Shown: positions 1 through 10,908 of the stretch, piece by piece
How positions within the stretch are numbered: position 1 is the first letter of the stretch
Layout of the letters: each line of letters starts with the position of its first letter
Assembly (NCBI GenBank): GCA_024704765.1
Contig: JAKMXF010000022.1
Span: 606,555-670,554, forward strand
DNA from: Oopsacas minuta
Lineage: Eukaryota > Porifera > Hexactinellida > Lyssacinosida > Leucopsacidae
Reading direction: 5' to 3'
DNA length: 64,000 bases
Program-made: the position numbers and the translations under genes
Notes under the pieces: generated by a model
The model's database searches: none
Told to the model about the DNA's origin: nothing
What the model saw: the letters and a program-made list of their open reading frames with translations, nothing else

Positions 1-1795
1 AACTCTAAATTTGCTTTGAAATAAATATCAAATAACATACAACTAAACAATTTACAAGCCAAGAAAAAGACCAATAATCAAAATTGAAAGTAAACAAGCA
101 ATTAGTAATTTACCTATTAGTTAAATAAAGATAAATACGCATCAAATTTCTTTAAAATGGAAAATGGCTGAAATATGTTTTCCCATATTTATGCAAGGCA
201 AAATGTCGAAAACTTGAAAGACAAAAATCCCCTACGGTACATACAAAAACAGCTGTACCTCAAAAACACGAAATATAATGCCTACGAGCCTATATAGGTT
301 CCGTAGTAGAGGCTACAGACAATTAGTATAACGAACTATCTTACCGAGATATACTCAGTTTTGTCAAATAAGTAAGTATTTCAGACCTCAGATTCGACTG
401 CTTGTACTGGTTATGGAATTTCTAAAAGTTAATACAATTTCAATGGCAAATCAAAATGTCACAAAAGTGGGATCAAAAATTCCCTACCGAAGTATAAATC
501 TACAGGTTACAATAAACCTGTTAACATATTATAGATCTTAATCTTAATGGTGTGGGACTGTGGGAGGTAGAGCGAAAACTGACGAAACAAAAACAAAAAC
601 AAAAAACAAAAAAGCACAAGATCATACTGGGTGACTATATTTTGTGTAGTCAGCACAGTAAAAATGAAGCCGAACTATTACCAAACATGAAACATGAGGG
701 GTTAAGTAGTTCACCCGGACTCGGCTTTGTTGGTACAAGGAAATAACTTAAACCCCTCATTAAACATGAGGGGTTAAGATATTTCCTTGTACCAAAAAAG
801 CATGGGGTATGAATCAGATAGAAATCACATAGACTCGGTATTATCGATATAAGCGTGACATAACCATGTAATAACAATTATCGTAGTAATAACGAAACAA
901 ATAACTAACGCAATTTGCTTAACATTATTGCAAGGATAAATAAGCTTTTAGTTCCTTAAACGTTAGTTTCCAAGGAACTTTTTCAATTTTGATGCGTCAT
1001 TTGATATGTAGCAAATTGCAAATTAATCAATTGAAAGAAGAATAGAAGTTATTTGTTTATCTTTAAGATGTTCAATTTACAAACTTATGATATTTTCAAT
1101 GCAAAAAAACAATTTGTTTCGAATTCGACTTAATATGATGTAATCTTGACTTTAGTGTGAAGTATATGTAACAATCTGTTAAGTCATCCAATTTTCGGTT
1201 AAGGGAAATGGTGTAACCAGGAATTTCGTGTTTGTAGTGCAAAGTAACAATTAGAAATAGAGTAACACATTTTGCAACGTTGGACGAAATAATATATCCC
1301 CTGGGGCCCCGAGTTCTAGATGAGGTTCTGGAAGCGCTGTTCTTTAGGCCCAAGCGTCGTGTTCAAATTTCAAATTAACACCACACGAAGGATAGAAAGT
1401 AAAATACGAAAATGGACATGAATACGAAATATCCGGCTCAACAAGACACGAACACGGTTCGTGTTTGTGTTGTGATCGCTCAACTCTACGCTGTATACTT
1501 TGAGAAGGTCTCGAACAAAACGAATAGAAAGTTTTACATATGATTCACAAGACCCAGATACGTAGTTGATAATACCCAAATAGCACAACTGCATACAATT
1601 ATATTTATGTACTCTTTTATATGATACCCGTTTGAGAACCCCGCACACCTAGCAGCTACAGGTCTCTTAGCCACATCTACTCTGAAATGAATCAACTAAT
1701 TGATGGTCATATAGACCTACAAATTATGAGGAAATAATACCAAAAGATACGTAATAATACGTAATACAGTTTGTTTGTATGGGAAATAAAGATAC
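1..1795. other. Intergenic, no gene recognised
   Basis: No reading frame here resembles a known protein. Short frames on both strands around 552-877 lie on an inverted repeat (listed separately) and look accidental. The rest is AT-rich with no other structure I can support. Confidence 0.6.
730..795. repeat. Near-perfect 30-bp inverted repeat (hairpin)
   Basis: The arms at 730-760 and 766-795 are reverse complements with one mismatch and one extra base, separated by a 5-nt loop. A third, direct copy of the inner part (the motif AAACATGAGGGGTTAAG) lies at 688-704. It could be a transcribed hairpin or the collapsed centre of a small foldback transposon. No target duplication was found. Confidence 0.7.
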
Positions 1796-2143
1796 TCACA
1801 ACACATCCATAGATCCATCTGCAGCTAAATAGAATAGTATCTTTAGCTTGTCAATCTCTTCTATGTATTTCATTTTTTCAGATTTGAGTTTAGATACAGT
1901 TCCTTCAAGTTTTTGAATCTCCTCCTCCAATTTTTCACACTCAAGAACATGCAGCCATTTTTCCCTTCCACGTTTTCTTAACTTATTCAATTGCTCCTTT
2001 TCCTCGGGAGTTAGCGTACACATTAAGCTCTTTTTAAGCTCAGTGCAGGGTAGAAAAATAATATCCTGAATAGTGATATGCTTGTCTTTCAAGAATTGAA
2101 TTTGTGCAAAACTCAAATTACAAGCAAGCCTGTTGTCTGCCAT
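1796..2143 (-). CDS. Small Maf/CNC bZIP-like protein with degenerate basic region
   Basis: This is a 115-residue frame. Residues 30-48 resemble the extended homology region that precedes the basic region in Maf and CNC factors. Residues 52-60 (LNKLRKRGR) match the start of the CNC basic region (pattern LIRDIRRRGK). The positions that should carry the DNA-contacting N-x-x-A-A-x-x-C-R signature instead read E, L, H, E, C. A heptad coiled coil follows (about 65-105). The protein therefore looks able to dimerise but not to bind DNA normally, which is inference. A GTGAGT donor-like site overlaps the stop codon, so a further exon downstream is possible. A paralogue lies head-to-head at 3414. Family assignment is from pattern only. 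Confidence 0.55.
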   Translation of the reverse strand: MADNRLACNLSFAQIQFLKDKHITIQDIIFLPCTELKKSLMCTLTPEEKEQLNKLRKRGREKWLHVLECEKLEEEIQKLEGTVSKLKSEKMKYIEEIDKLKILFYLAADGSMDVL

Positions 2144-3413
2144 AAAAATATTGTAAATAAAATTCGTGCCAATAAATTAACAATTTAACAAAAGCCTGAA
2201 TTATTTTTGTTAAGTGAAAATGAAAGAAAGTTTATTTATAGTGACCAGAAAATAACTACTCAATACCTTCAATAAACAGGGGAGCTTACCTATTCGTCAT
2301 ACAGAAAATGTTTATGGGCACAAATTTATGCAAATATCAAGCTATCAACCACAAATTAAAAAATTTCCTACTTCGAATCCAGAGATATCTTACAGCGAGA
2401 CAAAACCAAATAGAACTGCCAAATATTTTGAAGTTTCAAATATTTTATGGCCGTAGAAAATGAATCTCAAAATATTCCGATGATCGCTACATTTCGCTGA
2501 TGTGATCTATAACCAGCATGTGCCGACAGTTTAGTATATTTATTAAATTGTGTCAATGGCACAATTAATTGCAGCCACTATGCGTATTGCGGTCAAATTT
2601 AACAATTCATAAATACTACAATTAATATGCAAAATTAAATAAATTCATAATATAATATTCTGTCGCATACTTGCCAACTGTCCTGTTTTTGGCGGGACAT
2701 CACACTTTTTGGACATGTGTTGAGGGTCAATGAGGCAAACGTCCCGCCAAAACTTGTTAAAAACCTAAAGTGTCCCTCTTTTTTGTAGTCCAGGCTAATA
2801 CAAATATGCTACGTCCCGCGATGTCCGCTAAACAGGAATCCAAATACCATGGAAAAATCGAAATTTCTAGTTACGCATATACTCGAAAAGAAAGGATAGA
2901 ATCCCAAACTAATCGAGGAAACAAGAAATTACAGATATGGGCAACCAATTGGTTATTCAATTGCATCAGATAAAATAATGTACACATAAATACATTCAAT
3001 ATAGCTTAATTGTATTTCAATGCTGTTTACTTTAAAACACATAATCACTACGGCAATAATATGGAGGGCTGCCTCTAGGACACAAGTATGCACAAGTTGT
3101 ACTTTGGCAATGAACTTGGTTATTAACCTTGTTGTAAGGATAAAAGTAGAGAGTAGAGCCACAAACAACTAACAAATTATACATATACACATATGACCAA
3201 ACTTTCGATTTTATCATATTTCCAGTGATGAATTTTCAATCAGATTCTATTATGACTGTGATGTGATTGTGAAATAGAAAATTCGTATTTTCAGAATTAA
3301 AGAAAGTTTGTATACCAATTATATTTGTTTTTTCAAACAGGTTTGTGAAGTATAAATAAGTGATTCGAAGATAACAATAACAAAAATAAACAACAAAAAT
3401 AAAATAAATATAA
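2144..3413. other. Shared upstream region of the divergent bZIP-like pair
   Basis: This 1.27 kb gap separates two head-to-head paralogues and must hold both promoters. An inverted repeat (TTTTGGCGGGAC at about 2686-2697 and its complement at about 2741-2752) follows the motif ATACTTGCCAACTGTCCTG, and a similar motif recurs near 38449. This suggests an old transposon end. No gene is seen. Confidence 0.5.
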
Positions 3414-3827
3414 ATGTCAAAAGATCGCATTATAGAATACGAATCTGAATTGAGTTCTTCTCAAATTCGATTACTTCAAGGCAAGAATATTTCACTGGAG
3501 AATGTAGTATTTCTATCGTGCACACAACTGAAGAAAAAATTAAAAGACACATATTTCTCTCCAGGAGAAGAAAAACAATTAAAGAAGTTAAGAAAGCGAG
3601 GAAGAGAGAAGTGGCTTCATATAAGAGAATGTCAATATTTACAAGATGACATAATACAACTGGAGGGAACAGCGAAAAATCTGAAAGAAGAAAAACGCAT
3701 ATTGGAAGAAGAAATAGAAAAACTCAAAATAAAATGCTTCCTAGCTGCTCCAGAAAATGCAGTGTATCAGGAAAATAGAATATTGGATGAAATATGCGAG
3801 CAAGACATACTGCAATGTTTCTCTTAA
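3414..3827 (+). CDS. Small Maf/CNC bZIP-like protein, paralogue of the 1796-2143 gene
   Basis: This is a 137-residue single-exon frame starting at an ATG. It aligns along its length with the minus-strand protein at 1796-2143. Both share an FL.CTELKK segment before the basic region, the stretch LRKRGREKWLH, and a leucine/glutamate-rich coiled coil (about 75-110). As in the paralogue, the Asn, Ala-Ala and Cys-Arg positions of a bZIP basic region are replaced (E, L-H, E-C). The C-terminal 25 residues have no counterpart in the partner as read. A plausible role is a dimerisation partner that holds other bZIP proteins off DNA, but this is inference. It could also be an unrelated coiled-coil family. 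Confidence 0.6.
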   Translation: MSKDRIIEYESELSSSQIRLLQGKNISLENVVFLSCTQLKKKLKDTYFSPGEEKQLKKLRKRGREKWLHIRECQYLQDDIIQLEGTAKNLKEEKRILEEEIEKLKIKCFLAAPENAVYQENRILDEICEQDILQCFS

Positions 3828-6606
3828 TAATAATTAGCACCCGATACAAATCACCAAATATTAAACAATTCAAACATTAACATATTTTTCACTACAGCCT
3901 AGAGATACAGATATAACGTAACGAAGCTACTAGCCTGTTGTCAGGATAAAGATCTGTTCCTGAAAAATGTGTTCTAATTCAAAATGATTGCAGAATTACT
4001 TATCTGCAAGAAAACTGTTCATTAAATTAATTTTAGAATTTTTATTAATGAATTAAACTTACAACAAATAATCTACAATTCTACTGAGCTCTCAAATATA
4101 GATAATATATACTAGTATATGTGACGTATGATAACTTACTCTAGAGTATGGAATAGGAATATTCCCCCGTTTATTCGATACACTAGACCCACTGGAACTG
4201 GGGGGAAGGTAAAAGATGTTTCTTAAGACATGAAATATAATGGCTACTAACTCACAACTGTTGTACAGGTCCACTCAGTGAAAAGACTAATTTAAAATGA
4301 GTATAATAAAGTTTGGGCGATTTCCTCCCAAAGGCATAGCAAGAAAACAATCTGGTGAAATCGTTGAAAAGCTAGAATAATTAAGTAAATGAATATACAT
4401 TATGCTATGTAAGTTTTCATGTTGTGGTCTTGCAGTCCCCCAATTGACTCCACTTAATCGGGGAGACCGTTTAATTAATTGGGTACTCCAGGTAATTGCG
4501 GCCAAAATCTGGAATAAATGCGGAGTCAACGGTATAATTCATTGCAGTTTGATACAAATTCTACATCGAGACCAGACAGGACTGAAATGTACTGGATCAT
4601 ATTGTAACTACAAGATTCCCATCTGATGTTAATAAGTGCAATATAGTCATGATAGTGGAACCTCCACAAGCGGGCCTCCTGAAGCTGGGAATGTCTTAAC
4701 AGCGGGGGTAAAACATGTTTCAATTATATCAATTATAATGCAAATGAATCTCTGTAAGAGTAAGCGGCGAACCAATTCTTGAGGACACAACCTCCCCATT
4801 TCACGAGGTCAAATGTACTAATAAATACTGGAAATAAAGTACGAGTAGCCGACAAGCGACAATTCAGTGATTTGGCGATGCTAGTAGTGTTGCATCGGTC
4901 TGGACCGTTATTATACATCAATATTGAAATTGAAATTAAATACGTATAATAAAAGTTCAACCCTTGTGTTCTAGTAAATATCAAAGAAAAGTAGATAAAA
5001 GAGAAAATAATTACGCCATAATGAAATATTATAGTGAATAATTCTAGAAATGTGTCTAAAAGTCAATATTTTGAAAACAAAGCAAAATACATAAGGTTAA
5101 GTCAACTGAGGGAAATGCCGATGCAAATTCTTACCAAGGTAAAGTGAAATGGATACATAAACAATATTTCTGAAAAGTAAACTATTTGCTACACCGCTAT
5201 CAAAAACTGTACGATAAATATTTAATGGTATTTATTAATTAAAGGTTATACTGTTATGCATTCCTAGGAATATAGAAATACTGTAACAGTCTATGTGGAG
5301 CATACAACAAGATAGGGACAATTATCTACCTAAACAACTAGTAGTATATCATCAGCTATACATACATGGTGGTTTTATTAGCCATCATATATCGAAAGTT
5401 TATTAATCTGACAAAATACGAATTCAAAATAGTAAACCAACAGAGCATACGTAGATTATCGATTATGTATATTGAATACAAGATTAGGGATAATTGTAGT
5501 AAATAAAATGCATAGAACTCAAATAACAGCATATTTATGCTTGAATCATATATTTTTCTTATAAAACGAATTATGAAAACAAAAAATGTTGTTGGTAATT
5601 AAATTCAGCTGTAAACACAGGAAATATATAACTAAAAATATAACAAAAGATCCTACAAATATTCTATTCTACAAAAAATCATGAGAGCGAAAAATATTAT
5701 TATAAGGATTACAAAAAAGATCAAACACTTAGGTATCATACACAATTACTTATTATGTATATGAATTGATTTAGAAAACATTGTATCAACATATGGATTG
5801 TCTTTGAAGCTCTCCCCTAATCCAGTTTAATAGTAATGTAATGCAAAATACAAGTAATTCAAACAGCCACTTTCACTATCACATATAATGTCACGAATAG
5901 AGCCCTCCTTTAATTATTTAACATTACATAATCCCATTCAAAGTGAAACATAGATGAAGTGATCGTTAGCAATAGACACGTAATTTGAACTGAAACAACT
6001 CTTGCTGTGATTTAATGAAATATATCTGGCCATCTAAGTCATAGCATTAATATGTTAGACATAGCTATATCAATTGTTGTAAATCAGTAGCTAAATCTCA
6101 AAATACGCAGACTCGTAGGGACTTACCCTCAAAGATTGTCTACACATGGGCAAACATACTACTATTACGATAAATCCAAATTTGCAATTCTAAGTTAATC
6201 ATACATATATACTAATATTCGTCGCTGCCTTATGAAGTAACACAAATAATTGCAACTAAATATTCGTAGAAATATTATTATTCATCATACACGATGCAAC
6301 TTTATTGCATGCAACGAGGCAATATAAATAGTGTAACAATGTTGAGCAAAATTTCATTTTCAGGTTGCATGGAAAATTCAATATCCAAAATGTAACTTTG
6401 TAGCAATATGTATGGTGGGCTTAAGATATATTTTATACATAAAAGGGAATATCAATCGAAATATGTAAGTTTCCGTTTGGAGCCACACATTCGCCTATAT
6501 ACAAATATGTAGCTCCAATCTGAAGTGTGTTTTGGAAATTGATAGCTACGATCAATGAATACATTGAAGTGGAATTACTTACAAATTAAATACATACATA
6601 GGATAA
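3828..6606. other. Intergenic 2.8 kb, no gene recognised
   Basis: No protein-like frame is present. A short element at about 4443-4536 has inverted ends (TTGACTCCACTTAAT against ATAAATGCGGAGTCAA) related to the transposon at 26989. The rest is AT-rich and featureless to me. Confidence 0.55.
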
Positions 6607-8016
6607 TCAATAATTAGCTTTTATAGGTTTGAGGGTTTCAGAGAGCATAAGAGGGAATATTACTTTACAAGCTGTGTAGATTACCCTCAAGGAACGGATC
6701 AATCCTAATGGTAACATCCACAAGCCATGTGACGCCGTAACGTTATACATAGCATAGAAAGCGACGGTAAAGAAGTGTCCGATTAATTTAAGCGGTTTTG
6801 GTGTGACAACTGAGAGGAGGGCAATTGGACCGTCGGCACACTCCCCTCCTAACTGAAAGTAGTTAAAACAGGCCTCTTGTAAATATTTCATGTTGTCCTC
6901 AGTTGCTGAGAATAAGGAGTAGAGAGCTTGAGCAAGAACATTTATCACATACGAATGGTTAGATTTACGTTCCCAATGGAACTTCTCAACTGCTGAGAGC
7001 ACAACTGAATGATCCGACAAGTCAATACCCTGTAGCAGGTTTCTCCAGATTATTACGTCATTGAAAGCAGCTGTCATACCACAACCTGTCAGTGGGTGTC
7101 TCTGGTTAGACGCGTCACCAAGCAAGATAACACCAGGTATACATTTGGGCTGAGAAGCTAAGAAACAATTCGGCATACTTCTTAAACGTCCATTTTCAAC
7201 AGCTCTAACAAATGGGGCTCTGATGTGTTGGGGTACATGATTGACAAAAGATTCGAGAATGTGAGAGCGTAGGTTGGAAGGTATTGGGCCTCTGATATCA
7301 ATAAGAGCACGAGTACAGTGTGGAGATATTTTGTATACCAAAATAACTCCTGCTTCTGATATTATTACCTCAGCAAAATTGGGTTTAAACTGAGGACAAT
7401 CTTCCATGATTATTCCAACAAAATGAGAACAGATTTTCTGTTCAGAAGCAGACAGCTCTCTACGGAACTTAGAGAAACTACCATCAGCTACAACTGTTAA
7501 TTGAGCCTTGATAATAACTTCACTATCAGAATCTTTTGTTTTAACGGAGACACCAACTACACAGCCTGCTTCGTAAATCAGCTGTGTAGCAGAACCTTCG
7601 AGTTTATATACGTTCGTATTGGCTAGAGCTGCTTTCCTGAGGTTCATTACAAATCTCCCGTGGTGGAAGGCACGGCCAGTATGAATTGAATCACCACTCT
7701 CTTTCCTAGGATAAGTTAGAACAACACTCTCTCCATTCCGCATGTAATGCACCACATAACCATGGACAACTGCAGCTTCTATGTTTTCTACACAGTCTTC
7801 TAATTGCAATTCCTGCAGGGCAGTCATGCCGCCTGGTTGCAATAGCTCTCCTACTATCCTGTCTGGCTCTGAGAATTGTCGCTCAATCAATACAACCTTA
7901 CGATTCTGCAGTCCCATTACATGTGCCATCGCACTACCTGCAATGCCACTGCCAATAATCGCAATCTCTGCCTCCATATTGTTAAGTTGAAATAAAACAA
8001 TCGATTTCGAATACAA
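6607..8016 (-). CDS. SQLE: Squalene epoxidase (squalene monooxygenase)
   Basis: This FAD enzyme of the endoplasmic reticulum converts squalene to 2,3-oxidosqualene, the first oxygen step of sterol synthesis. The frame shows the Rossmann motif GSGIAG (22-27), the family block GELLQPGG (56-63), GRAFHHGRF (114-122), the VADG motif (176-179) and the second FAD block LLGDASNQRHPLTG (298-311). A hydrophobic tail (about 395-460) matches the membrane-associated C-terminus of animal enzymes. The first ATG gives 469 residues; an ATG at residue 14 (7977), directly before the FAD fold, is an equally good start. The vertebrate enzyme is about 570 residues, and the roughly 100-residue regulatory N-terminus is missing here, as in shorter family members. 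It is single-exon and is the most downstream of eight co-directional minus-strand genes. Confidence 0.93.
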   Translation of the reverse strand: MYSKSIVLFQLNNMEAEIAIIGSGIAGSAMAHVMGLQNRKVVLIERQFSEPDRIVGELLQPGGMTALQELQLEDCVENIEAAVVHGYVVHYMRNGESVVLTYPRKESGDSIHTGRAFHHGRFVMNLRKAALANTNVYKLEGSATQLIYEAGCVVGVSVKTKDSDSEVIIKAQLTVVADGSFSKFRRELSASEQKICSHFVGIIMEDCPQFKPNFAEVIISEAGVILVYKISPHCTRALIDIRGPIPSNLRSHILESFVNHVPQHIRAPFVRAVENGRLRSMPNCFLASQPKCIPGVILLGDASNQRHPLTGCGMTAAFNDVIIWRNLLQGIDLSDHSVVLSAVEKFHWERKSNHSYVINVLAQALYSLFSATEDNMKYLQEACFNYFQLGGECADGPIALLSVVTPKPLKLIGHFFTVAFYAMYNVTASHGLWMLPLGLIRSLRVIYTACKVIFPLMLSETLKPIKANY

Positions 8017-8582
8017 ACAAATATAGTAATATGATATGGATTAGAAACACTGCCATATAAACGCATGGGATGCTTACCTCTATAAAATCAGAAGATCTAG
8101 CATTCCATCAACTTAGCTAGCTTTACTTTGTGGGGTGATCCTGATATCTGTTCATGCTATGATTATACAACAAAATTGAGTGTTGGGAGTTACTGAATAT
8201 GAGTAATTATATAGGATTCAAATATGCTACACTGGAGCTTGCAGTTACAAGTAACTAGATTTTGGTCCACAAATAGTTGCTAATACGAGTTTAAGAAGTT
8301 GCTAACATAATTAATACTATAAAATCTACAGACTTGGGATTTTGGTTGCTAATAAACAAATATTGCTATGAAGCGAGTTGCTAATAAGTACACTATACTG
8401 TATTATGAAAAGTATAAGAAATAGTATTACTTACCTGCAAGGATTCTTGTAAAGAAATCTGAACTGGAAATACCCAAATGTTAATGTTTGGAAATTATTA
8501 ACTGATTACAAATTACTTATCTCTATCGTTGGTAAATAATATTGAAATAATTACTATTGTTTATATTGAATAACGTTAAACA
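8017..8582. other. Intergenic, nothing recognised
   Basis: This gap lies between SQLE and DTD1 and presumably contains the SQLE promoter. The short phrase TTGCTAATA recurs several times between 8275 and 8390. I see no other structure. Confidence 0.5.
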
Positions 8583-9242
8583 CTATTGAGTTTTGTGTTC
8601 ATTTTCAGAATCCTGAGTGGTCTCAGTGTTACATTGGTCTGTCTCTAAACCAGTTGGTATATTTTCAATATTTTCTGCTTCTTTCATAATTACTCCAGAA
8701 GTGACGGTAGTATCTGTAGTAGTATTAACAGGCTGGGGACTACTAGATGATTCTATCTTTTGTTTCTGAGGTTTCCTCTGCTTAGGAGGCGGTAGAATCG
8801 GACTTTCTAAGTCTATCGTAACAGGTCCGTCGTTCTCAATAAGAATTTGTGAATAAGCTCCAAACACTCCTGATTTAATAGCATCACTCTTATAAAGATG
8901 TCCAAATCTTGTAACACAATACTCAAATATATCTTTAGAAGTATCTCCCGACATTGCTTGATGGAAATCTGGTTTGTTTCCTTTTAGCACACAGCAAAGA
9001 GTAAACTGACTCAAACATAGAATTTCTAGCCCAGCATCTCTCACACTAACTTCCCATTTCTTACCATTAACGTCATCAAATAGTCTTAAATTAAGGACTT
9101 TATTTACAATATACTCAACTTCTTGGAGAGTATCATTCTTGTTAATCCCCAATAATAAACATAACCCCCTTCCTATAGAACTGACCAGATTACCATCTAC
9201 TGACGCACTGGCACGTAGTACACGCTGTATGATCACTTTCAT
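8583..9242 (-). CDS. DTD1: D-aminoacyl-tRNA deacylase 1
   Basis: This is a proofreading enzyme that hydrolyses D-amino acids (and glycine) mischarged on tRNA. Residues 1-148 are the complete DTD fold. The SQFTL motif lies at 78-82 and the cross-dimer N-D-G-P-V-T motif at 137-142, which supplies the Gly-cisPro pair that screens out L-amino acids. The start MKVIIQRV is the family's standard N-terminus. Residues 150-219 form a low-complexity tail (proline- and lysine-rich, then Ser/Thr/Glu-rich). A variable tail is seen in other animal DTD1 proteins, but this one is long. It is single-exon and co-directional with its neighbours. Confidence 0.93.
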   Translation of the reverse strand: MKVIIQRVLRASASVDGNLVSSIGRGLCLLLGINKNDTLQEVEYIVNKVLNLRLFDDVNGKKWEVSVRDAGLEILCLSQFTLCCVLKGNKPDFHQAMSGDTSKDIFEYCVTRFGHLYKSDAIKSGVFGAYSQILIENDGPVTIDLESPILPPPKQRKPQKQKIESSSSPQPVNTTTDTTVTSGVIMKEAENIENIPTGLETDQCNTETTQDSENEHKTQ

Positions 9243-9670
9243 ATTTGCAAATATTTTCTTTCTACCAAATTAACTAAGTAACTTAAAGATTAATTATAGA
9301 ATGCTATAGCTAGATATATCACAATAACTATACAAAGACTATGTAAAGATTATGATGTACTTGTTCTCATCCGTCTGGAGAGATTTTATGTATTTTTTCC
9401 AAATTTATGGATAATTATTGGGTCACAGATTGTGCAATCTACATTTTTACTACTTTTATAGGTTAAAAATATGTATTTCCTTTTAAAAAACTTATATCGA
9501 AACCATTATAGCGTTCCCTAGAACGTCGATATAACTGGAGTTGACTGTAACTATGATTTTTTAATGTTTCATTGAAATATATGTAATAGAATGCTTGAGT
9601 GAAAATGTTGCGACGAAATAATTATCCAATAATAGTAAGGAACTAGTCAAATCTAAACAGACTATTCCTG
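9243..9670. other. Intergenic with a solo transposon end
   Basis: Positions 9525-9549 (ending AACTGGAGTTGACTGTA) match the right-hand terminal repeat of the element at 14304-14482, so one end of that family is left here. No matching left end was found. Nothing else is recognised. Confidence 0.5.
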
Positions 9671-10198
9671 CTACTTAGCCTCCAGAATATCTATATAAGC
9701 TTTAGATTCTAACCAATCTTTGTCAATCTTGAGCTCAGTCATAAGTGCTTCTGCTATTTCCACTCCTTCCTCTTTGGTTTGTTTTGCTTCCATCAAAACC
9801 TCTAGCTCCATGTAGATACCCAATCCAGCAACTTTATCTAAATGTACTCGTGTTTGTGCGACCATGAATAGTAATCTCTCTTTAGAAACTTCTCCTCTGA
9901 TACCTAGAGTGTTTTTAAGCACTACCTTCATTCCTTCAGGGTCTGGTACAGATGTTTTGAAGAAATCAGACTGCTTGGGACCAGGTTGATCAGTTCTTTC
10001 ATAGTAAATAAGTGTACTTTCAGGATGGTCTACTATTTCTTCTCTCAGTTTGAGACGACCTTTAGGAGTAACAAAAAACGTGTCTCTCTGAGAAATAACT
10101 TTACCTGAAGTTTGAGTTTTCCTAACAAGATATGACTTGAGAGCTTCGAAAGTGCTGTTATCAGGAATGCGAGCTTTAATCTCAATATTCTGGGGCAT
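9671..10198 (-). CDS. CYTH-domain protein (class IV adenylate cyclase / thiamine triphosphatase fold)
   Basis: This 175-residue protein consists of one CYTH domain, a metal-dependent triphosphate tunnel fold. The N-terminus M-P-x-N-x-E-I-K-A-R is typical of the animal CyaB-like group. Further tunnel-lining strands show GRLKLR (about 48-53), LIYYER (63-68) and the late acidic strand MELEVL (about 130-135). Family members hydrolyse triphosphates (thiamine triphosphate or inorganic triphosphate) or cyclise ATP, and the substrate cannot be read from this sequence. It is a complete single exon, co-directional with DTD1 and PNPT1. Confidence 0.85.
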   Translation of the reverse strand: MPQNIEIKARIPDNSTFEALKSYLVRKTQTSGKVISQRDTFFVTPKGRLKLREEIVDHPESTLIYYERTDQPGPKQSDFFKTSVPDPEGMKVVLKNTLGIRGEVSKERLLFMVAQTRVHLDKVAGLGIYMELEVLMEAKQTKEEGVEIAEALMTELKIDKDWLESKAYIDILEAK

Positions 10199-10908
10199 TT
10201 GTAATATCTCTATAATTACAAACCAAAAATTGTTATTCTAATTAGAGGTTAATTCCCTATTGACTCTCTAACATAAACTTAGTTACAGTTGACAGAATAA
10301 GTAATAACATTCTAAGAATACAAAAGATAGCAAATCGATTCTATGTATTATCAAGTTCAGACCACTCTAGAATTTAAGTCTGAACTGTCATACTCACAGA
10401 ATCTTTATGGTAAAGAAAGGTTTAATAATTCAATGGAGTTACTTTATGTGGTAATACTCCTGATTACTAGCCTCATCCGCCCCCCTTACTGAATCCGGTA
10501 TCTTGAGTCCATTCGTCCTTCTGCAGCTTATCGCGGTTAGCTCTGGATCTGCTACAACTGTTCCGATCTTTAGACTGACTATTAGGATACATTGACTCCC
10601 TATCAGTCTCATCTCGGGTAAACAGACGTTGAATGGATCTGGAGATTGCCGAGAAACAGTCTATGATCAGTCAAACCATCAGATCTCAAAAGCGGATCTG
10701 ATACAATATATAATATGAAAAATCTAATAATTAAACAAAAATAAATAAAACACAAAAGATTATTTGATAATTCCAGCCGAATTCCTTGGTTAATATATGA
10801 ATTCTAAAATTCAATTATGAAATTAATTCTAATTCGAGATCAGTGACAAAATGCCATTTCAAAATAATGAATTACAAAATCTCCTAACTACAACTAACAA
10901 GGGATTTA
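10199..10908. other. Intergenic, nothing recognised
   Basis: A stretch at 10480-10690 is noticeably less AT-rich than its surroundings, but it encodes nothing I can identify and has no clear terminal repeats. The remainder is plain AT-rich spacer. Confidence 0.5.

Noticed and set aside
552-877. Overlapping frames on both strands near 0.7 kb
   Set aside because: They run through the inverted repeat at 730-795 and an A-rich stretch, with no protein-like composition.
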